DNA of 9,923 bases from Comamonas sp. (GTDB lineage: Bacteria > Pseudomonadota > Gammaproteobacteria > Burkholderiales > Burkholderiaceae_C). The stretch is taken from positions 1 to 9,923 of the forward strand of contig JAFAIY010000021.1 in the NCBI GenBank assembly GCA_019236485.1, read 5' to 3'. Positions 6,193-9,923 of the stretch are shown one piece after another. Under the pieces are notes generated by a model. The model saw only the letters and a program-made list of their open reading frames with translations. It ran no database searches and had not been told where the DNA came from. A program made the translations under genes and the position numbers. Within the stretch, counting starts at the first letter, position 1, and every line of letters starts with the position of its first letter.

Positions 6193-6257
6193 CTTGATAA
6201 CGGGTATTGTGTCCGCGACATGACCGTCAGCCTTGATAATGCCCGGTTGTACCGGGC
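6193..6257 (+). promoter_or_regulatory. direct repeats and inverted repeat upstream of fabA (possible control region)
   Basis: CTTGATAA occurs at 6193-6200 and again at 6232-6239. The second overlaps GATAAT (6235-6240, 5/6 to a -10 box). Immediately after it, GCCCGGT/ACCGGGC (6241-6247, 6251-6257) forms a perfect 7-bp inverted repeat with the 3-base spacer TGT. No T-tract follows, so it is not an intrinsic terminator. An operator or leader hairpin is possible, and no clear -35/-10 pair could be assigned. The 6117-6334 spacer shows nothing else that I can name. Confidence 0.35.
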
Positions 6258-6334
6258 CCTGTGTGGGCGCCGACCCGATCCAAGATATAGAGTAACAGGT
6301 AGCACCCACAGGCTGCCGTGGAGCAATTGAGAGA

Positions 6335-6859
6335 ATGGCCGAATCTTTTTCCTATGAACAACTGATCGCTTCCGGTGAAGGCAAGCTGTTTGGTCCCGAG
6401 AGCGGACGCCTGCCCCTGCCTCCCATGCTGATGTTCGACCGCATCACGCATATCGACGAGGACGGCGGCGCCCATGGCCTGGGCAAGATTGTTGCGGAAC
6501 TGGACGTCAAGCCCGATCTGTGGTTCTTTGATTGCCACTTCCGCGGCGACCCGGTGATGCCCGGCTGCCTGGGTCTGGATGCCATGTGGCAGCTGATCGG
6601 TTTTTACCTGACCTGGCTGCGCCTGCCCGGCCGTGGCCGCGCCCTGGGCGCCGGCGAAGTCAAGTTCACGGGCGAAGTGGGCCCGGACGTCAAACTCGTG
6701 ACATACGAGATTGATATCAAGCGGGTTATCAAGCGCAAGCTGAACATGGCCATCGGCGATGCACGCCTGCTGGCCGACGGCAAGGAAATTTACGTGGCCA
6801 ATGACCTGCGCGTGGGTCTGTTCCTGCGTGAGGGTGACGGCCAGGGAACGGCAGCATGA
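6335..6859 (+). CDS. fabA: bifunctional 3-hydroxydecanoyl-ACP dehydratase/isomerase
   Basis: FabA dehydrates 3-hydroxyacyl-ACP and isomerises trans-2- to cis-3-decenoyl-ACP, the branch point of anaerobic unsaturated fatty acid synthesis in the cytoplasm. The 174-residue product is the usual length (E. coli 172) and is a single hot-dog fold. The catalytic pair is His68 ([17 protein letters not shown]) and Asp82 ([12 protein letters not shown]), two residues earlier than His70/Asp84 of E. coli FabA. The opening PPMLMFDRI (29-37) and GEVKFTGEV blocks are typical and distinguish it from FabZ. ATG at 6335 follows a modest GAGA purine stretch. The stop overlaps the fabB start as ATGA, so the two are translationally coupled in one operon, as in many proteobacteria. 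Confidence 0.97.
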   Translation: MAESFSYEQLIASGEGKLFGPESGRLPLPPMLMFDRITHIDEDGGAHGLGKIVAELDVKPDLWFFDCHFRGDPVMPGCLGLDAMWQLIGFYLTWLRLPGRGRALGAGEVKFTGEVGPDVKLVTYEIDIKRVIKRKLNMAIGDARLLADGKEIYVANDLRVGLFLREGDGQGTAA

Positions 6860-8079
6860 GCAAGAAGCGGGTAGTGATCACCGGCGCGGGCATTGTCTCG
6901 TGCATCGGCAATGATCTGGCAACAGTGGAAACCTCGCTGCGCGAGGGCCGCTCGGGCATCAAAGCCATGCCCCAGTTCACCGAGCTGGGCATGCGCTCGC
7001 AGGTGGCCGGCATTCCCGAGATCGACATCGAGGCGCGCATAGACCGCAAGCAGCTGCGCTTCATGGGCGACGCTGCGGCCTACTCGCAGATTGCTCTTGA
7101 GGACGCGATCAAGCAGGCTGGCCTGACGCCCGAGCAGGTCAGCCACCCGCGCACCGGCCTGATCATGGGCTCGGGCGGCGGCTCGCCGGCCAACCAGATC
7201 GAGGCCGCCGATACGCTGCGCGAAAAAGGCATACGCCGCGTGGGACCGTATCAGGTCACGCGCTGCATGAGCTCCACGGTCTCGGCCTGCCTGGCGACCA
7301 ATTTCAAGGTCAAGGGCATCAACTACTCCATCACCTCGGCCTGCTCCACCTCGGCTCACTGCATTGGCGCCGCGGCCCAGCAGATCGCCTGGGGCATGCA
7401 GGATGTGATGTTTGCGGGCGGCGGCGAAGAGCTGTCCTGGGGCATGTCGCTGCTGTTCGACGGCATGGGCGCCATGTCCAGCAAGTACAACGAGACGCCC
7501 GATAAAGCCTCGCGCGCCTACGACGCCAATCGCGACGGCTTCGTGATCGCCGGCGGCGGCGGTGCCGTGGTGCTGGAGAGCCTGGAGCATGCTCTGGCCC
7601 GCGGTGCCAACATCCTGGCCGAAGTGGTGGGCTTTGGCGCCACCAGCGACGGCGAGGACATGGTCGCTCCTTCGGGTGACGGCGCCATCGCCTGCATGAA
7701 GCAGGCCATGGAAACCGTGGATGCCCCCATCGACTACATCAACACCCATGGCACCTCGACCCCCGTGGGCGATATGCAGGAAGTGCGCGCCATGAAGACG
7801 TTGTTCGGTGAGCAGGTGCCGCCGTTTTCGTCGACCAAGTCACTGACCGGCCACTCGCTGGGTGCTACCGGCGTGCAGGAAGCGATTTACTGCCTGATCA
7901 TGCTGAACAAGGGCTTTATCGCCGGCTCCGTGAATGTGGAAACCCCCGATCCGCTGCTGGGCGATATGCCTCTGGTCACGCAGACGCGCGCTGCCGAGCT
8001 CAAGACCGTGCTGTCCAACAGCTTTGGTTTTGGCGGCACCAATGCCTCCCTGGTGCTCAAGCGCTGGGAAGGCCAGTAA
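6856..8079 (+). CDS. fabB: 3-oxoacyl-ACP synthase I
   Basis: FabB elongates cis-3-decenoyl-ACP produced by FabA and so commits carbon to unsaturated fatty acids; it also performs general condensation with malonyl-ACP. The 407-residue product is a thiolase-fold condensing enzyme of the expected length. Active-site residues fall exactly at E. coli FabB numbers: Cys163 ([14 protein letters not shown]), His298 ([12 protein letters not shown]), Lys328 (SSTKSLTG) and His333 (GHSLGATG). The C-terminal glycine-rich [12 protein letters not shown] loop (387-398) is present. Its pairing with fabA by a 4-base ATGA overlap identifies it as FabB rather than FabF. A strong intrinsic terminator lies 20 bases downstream, so fabA-fabB is a two-gene unit. 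Confidence 0.97.
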   Translation: MSKKRVVITGAGIVSCIGNDLATVETSLREGRSGIKAMPQFTELGMRSQVAGIPEIDIEARIDRKQLRFMGDAAAYSQIALEDAIKQAGLTPEQVSHPRTGLIMGSGGGSPANQIEAADTLREKGIRRVGPYQVTRCMSSTVSACLATNFKVKGINYSITSACSTSAHCIGAAAQQIAWGMQDVMFAGGGEELSWGMSLLFDGMGAMSSKYNETPDKASRAYDANRDGFVIAGGGGAVVLESLEHALARGANILAEVVGFGATSDGEDMVAPSGDGAIACMKQAMETVDAPIDYINTHGTSTPVGDMQEVRAMKTLFGEQVPPFSSTKSLTGHSLGATGVQEAIYCLIMLNKGFIAGSVNVETPDPLLGDMPLVTQTRAAELKTVLSNSFGFGGTNASLVLKRWEGQ

Positions 8080-8099
8080 GCTGCGGCTTCCCTGAAAGC

Positions 8100-8134
8100 A
8101 AGCCCGCTTGGCCTTGAGGTAAGCGGGCTTTTTT
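8100..8134 (+). terminator. intrinsic terminator of the fabA-fabB operon
   Basis: A perfect 10-bp stem, AAGCCCGCTT (8100-8109) and AAGCGGGCTT (8121-8130), encloses an 11-base loop and runs into six T residues (8129-8134). It starts 20 bases after the fabB stop. The minus strand has no matching T-run, so it works in one direction only. Confidence 0.93.
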
Positions 8135-8158
8135 CTGTCAACACCTTGCGTCACTTTC

Positions 8159-8746
8159 ATGAAGCTTGCAATTCTTGACCGCGATGGCACCTTGAACCAG
8201 TGGGGTGCGCGGGGATTCATCGGCCATCCCGATGAATGGGTGGCCGTGCCTGGCGCTCTGGAGGCGGTCTCGCGCCTGAACCGCGCGGGCTGGCATGTGG
8301 TCATAGCCACCAACCAGCCGGGGCTGGGGCGCGGCTTGTTTGACGTGATCGAGCTCAATGCCGTGCATGCCAAGATGCATCGCGAGCTGGCCGCGGTGGG
8401 GGGGCGCGTGGAAGCCGTGTTCTTCTGCCCGCATGCCCCCGACGAGGAATGCCGCTGCCGCAAGCCTGGCGCTGCCCTGTTCGAACAGATTGTCGAGCGC
8501 TACGGCGCCGAAGGCCGTGAAATCTGGGCCATAGGCAGCGGTGTCGAACATCTGCAGGCGGGCCTGGCTCTGGGCGCGCATCTGGTCTTTGTGGAGTCTA
8601 CGGCCCGCCCCGTGGCCTGCAGCGATGCCGATCTGCCCGAAGGCAGCGAGCGCTATGCGGACCTCGAGGCCGTGGTGAATATGCTGCTGCCGCTGGGGGA
8701 GGACGAGGTGCCGCCGCCGGCTGCGGAGCCGCCGCCCTCGCACTGA
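8159..8746 (+). CDS. gmhB: GmhB-type HAD phosphatase (D-glycero-D-manno-heptose 1,7-bisphosphate 7-phosphatase family) with altered motif IV
   Basis: GmhB removes the 7-phosphate of heptose bisphosphate in the cytosolic pathway to ADP-heptose for LPS core. The 195-residue product shows HAD motif I as LDRDGTLN (nucleophile Asp7, acid/base Asp9), motif II as ATNQPGLGRG (Thr51) and motif III at RKP (Lys102). It also has the GmhB zinc loop CPHAPDEECRC, with Cys90, His92, Cys98 and Cys100. The odd part is motif IV. Family members normally have a GD...D pair that binds Mg2+; here the segment reads AIGSGVEHLQAGLALG, with Ser127 and Glu130 in those places. Activity may be reduced or changed. The tail (about 178-195) is acidic and Pro-rich. 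It starts at ATG 8159, 25 bases past the fab terminator, and no ribosome site or promoter is obvious. plsC follows. Confidence 0.85.
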   Translation: MKLAILDRDGTLNQWGARGFIGHPDEWVAVPGALEAVSRLNRAGWHVVIATNQPGLGRGLFDVIELNAVHAKMHRELAAVGGRVEAVFFCPHAPDEECRCRKPGAALFEQIVERYGAEGREIWAIGSGVEHLQAGLALGAHLVFVESTARPVACSDADLPEGSERYADLEAVVNMLLPLGEDEVPPPAAEPPPSH

Positions 8747-8756
8747 CTTCAGTTTT

Positions 8757-8804
8757 CTAGTAAAAATACTCTCGAGTGCTTGAAGCATCAGCGCCAGCTG
8801 CTAT
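8757..8804. repeat. probable dispersed Comamonadaceae-type intergenic repeat
   Basis: On the minus strand this patch reads ATAGCAGCTGGCGCT, then GATGCTTC, then AAGCACTCGAGAG, ending in an A/T-rich TATTTTTA. It is less GC-rich than its surroundings and has imperfect inverted symmetry (GCGCT against AAGCACT). Its style resembles the short repeats with ATAGC-GCT-GCGCTT cores that I recall between genes in Comamonas, Delftia and Acidovorax. The match is from memory and was not searched. Confidence 0.45.
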
Positions 8805-8836
8805 GTTTCTTGCAGATTCCGTGCCAAATCAACGGT

Positions 8837-8856
8837 TGCAGGCTACCAGGCCTGCA
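8837..8856 (+). other. 7-bp hairpin in the leader of plsC
   Basis: TGCAGGC (8837-8843) and GCCTGCA (8850-8856) are perfectly complementary around a 6-base loop, 22 bases before the chosen plsC ATG. No T-run follows. It could influence plsC translation or be incidental. The 8747-8878 spacer shows no other feature beyond the repeat at 8757-8804. Confidence 0.35.
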
Positions 8857-8878
8857 CCCCAGTCTTTCGATTGCCGTC

Positions 8879-9619
8879 ATGTCCCTGATCCGCTCCGTCC
8901 TCCACATGCTGTGGATGGCCGTCACCGTCATTCCCTACACTCTCGCGGTGCTGCTGGCCAAGTGGACCAGCGGTTCGTCGGCCAAGGCGTATAGCGCTGC
9001 GCGCGCCTGGCTCAAGCTTTCGGTGGACAGCGCTAGTGTGATCATGGGGGTCCGGTACCGGGTGCAGGGCATGGAAAATCTGCCTACGGACCCGAATCAA
9101 GGGGTGGTGTTGCTGGTCAAGCATCAGTCCACCTACGAGACCTTTCTGATGCCGGCCATCATGCCGCGCCCGCTGGCCTATGTGTTCAAGAAAGAGCTGC
9201 TGAAAGTGCCGTTCTTCGGCTGGTCCATCGGTGCGCTGGACATGATCCATATCGATCGCGCCCAGCGCTCGCGCGCCTTCCACAAGGTGGTGGAACAGGG
9301 CAAGCGCCTGCTCAACCAGGGAATCTGGGTCATCATGTTCCCCGAAGGCACGCGCGTGAACCGGGGCGAGAAGGGCGAATACAAGACCGGTGCCACGCGC
9401 CTGGCCATCATGGCCGGCGCTCCCGTGGTGCCGATCGCCGTGACCTCGGCCAAATGCTGGCCGCGCAAGGCCTTCATCAAAAAGCCCGGCATGGTGGATG
9501 TGTCCATTGGCAAACCCATCCCCACCAAGGGTCGCAAGCATGACGAGCTGATGCTCGAGGTCGAAGCCTGGATCGAGGCCGAGATGCAGCGCCTGGACCC
9601 CGAGGCCTATCGCAAATAA
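8879..9619 (+). CDS. plsC: 1-acyl-sn-glycerol-3-phosphate acyltransferase
   Basis: PlsC acylates lysophosphatidic acid to phosphatidic acid at the inner membrane, the second acylation in phospholipid synthesis. The 246-residue product begins with a hydrophobic anchor (about 7-28). The acyltransferase motifs follow in order: motif I KHQSTYET (His82...Glu87), motif II MIHIDRAQRSRAF (122-134), motif III FPEGTR (154-159) and motif IV APVVPIAV (181-188). Motif I is HX4E rather than the textbook HX4D; I recall this variant from other betaproteobacteria, so it is probably functional. ATG at 8879 places the hydrophobic segment at the N-terminus as expected. An in-frame TTG at 8780 would read through the intergenic repeat and is rejected. 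The gene follows gmhB, a neighbourhood I recall from related genomes. Confidence 0.93.
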   Translation: MSLIRSVLHMLWMAVTVIPYTLAVLLAKWTSGSSAKAYSAARAWLKLSVDSASVIMGVRYRVQGMENLPTDPNQGVVLLVKHQSTYETFLMPAIMPRPLAYVFKKELLKVPFFGWSIGALDMIHIDRAQRSRAFHKVVEQGKRLLNQGIWVIMFPEGTRVNRGEKGEYKTGATRLAIMAGAPVVPIAVTSAKCWPRKAFIKKPGMVDVSIGKPIPTKGRKHDELMLEVEAWIEAEMQRLDPEAYRK

Positions 9620-9635
9620 GAGCCAGCGGCCGGCC

Positions 9636-9923
9636 ATGTCCACGGGCGATACCTTGAAGCAGGCCTGGCAATGGCTGGTTCCCCCTGTGGTTGAGGATGG
9701 GCTGGGGCGGTTGCGCGCGCGTCGGCGCGCGATGGAAGCGCCGCCGCAGCCGTCGGCGCCGGCCACCCTGCTGCCCGAGCCGAAGGTCGAAGAAATACTA
9801 ATGGAAACCGCCGCATATACTGCGGTGGATGCTATTGAATCCATAGAGACGCAAGCCAGATCCGAGCAGCTATTGGCCCATCCGGATGCCAGCCACCGCA
9901 CCGCGCTGCATGGCCGGGATGTG
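9636..9923 (+). CDS. probable YgjP-like (DUF45/M48-type) metallopeptidase, N-terminal part
   Basis: From ATG 9636 the frame is open for 96 codons to the window edge. The first part (MSTGDTLKQAWQWL) is followed by a basic RLRARRRAM stretch, a Pro/Ala-rich linker and an acidic, less GC-rich segment (about 50-80). It ends with LLAHPDASHRTALHGRDV, which resembles the sequence just before the YgjP/DUF45 domain of Burkholderiales proteins as I remember them. The zinc-binding HExxH motif would lie beyond the window, so the assignment is tentative and rests partly on position after plsC. The ATG is 16 bases past the plsC stop and probably co-transcribed with it. The ribosome site is weak. Confidence 0.5.
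   Translation, partial: MSTGDTLKQAWQWLVPPVVEDGLGRLRARRRAMEAPPQPSAPATLLPEPKVEEILMETAAYTAVDAIESIETQARSEQLLAHPDASHRTALHGRDV

Noticed and set aside
6790..7749. 319-codon minus-strand open frame antisense to fabA/fabB
   Set aside because: It is a shadow of fabB, whose active-site residues all lie on the plus strand.
8780..8878. TTG at 8780 as the plsC start
   Set aside because: It would translate intergenic repeat sequence and bury the membrane anchor. ATG 8879 gives the usual length.
8843..9901. 352-codon minus-strand open frame across plsC
   Set aside because: The composition is typical of an antisense shadow, and plsC motifs on the plus strand are complete.
1..9923. tRNA, rRNA, CRISPR, insertion sequence, phage, toxin-antitoxin or defence genes
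   Set aside because: No spaced direct-repeat array, transposase, terminal repeats or RNA-gene signatures were seen. All substantial genes belong to known housekeeping or catabolic families.

Overview
This 9.9 kb window looks like ordinary chromosome from a high-GC betaproteobacterium of the Comamonadaceae, most likely Comamonas or a close relative. That assignment is inferred from protein style and gene order and was not searched. The clues are a Bug/TctC-type binding protein, an HX4E-type PlsC, a fabA-fabB operon, and intergenic repeats resembling those common in this family. Codon use is uniformly GC-rich. I see no phage, plasmid, insertion sequence, CRISPR, tRNA or rRNA sequence.

Left part (1-2025), genes on the minus strand. 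The window opens with the N-terminal 141 codons of a Tat/Sec-exported TctC (Bug) solute-binding protein. A 263-base spacer follows, holding a strong nested inverted repeat. Next is hpd (4-hydroxyphenylpyruvate dioxygenase, tyrosine catabolism). hpd is divergent from an Lrp/AsnC regulator gene, and their 216-bp shared region carries a phased set of TTGCAA-type elements that looks like an Lrp-type operator.

Middle (2026-6116), plus strand. The lrp-like gene is followed by a GNAT acetyltransferase, corC (CBS-domain ion-efflux protein) and lnt (apolipoprotein N-acyltransferase). The lrp-like and GNAT genes both have a good -10 box so close to the ATG that their mRNAs are probably leaderless. A clear intrinsic terminator sits between corC and lnt.

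Right part (6117-9923), plus strand. fabA and fabB overlap by ATGA and form the unsaturated fatty acid synthesis operon, closed by a strong intrinsic terminator. Then come a GmhB-type HAD phosphatase (heptose/LPS pathway) with a degraded fourth HAD motif, a repeat-bearing spacer, plsC (lysophosphatidate acyltransferase), and the first 96 codons of a probable YgjP-like M48/DUF45 metallopeptidase.

From lnt onward most genes serve envelope lipids: lipoprotein acylation, unsaturated acyl chains, LPS heptose and phosphatidic acid. The most interesting points are the hpd/lrp operator architecture, the two apparently leaderless genes, the altered GmhB active site, and the mutually exclusive hairpins downstream of hpd. 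I found no evidence of a wholly new biological system.
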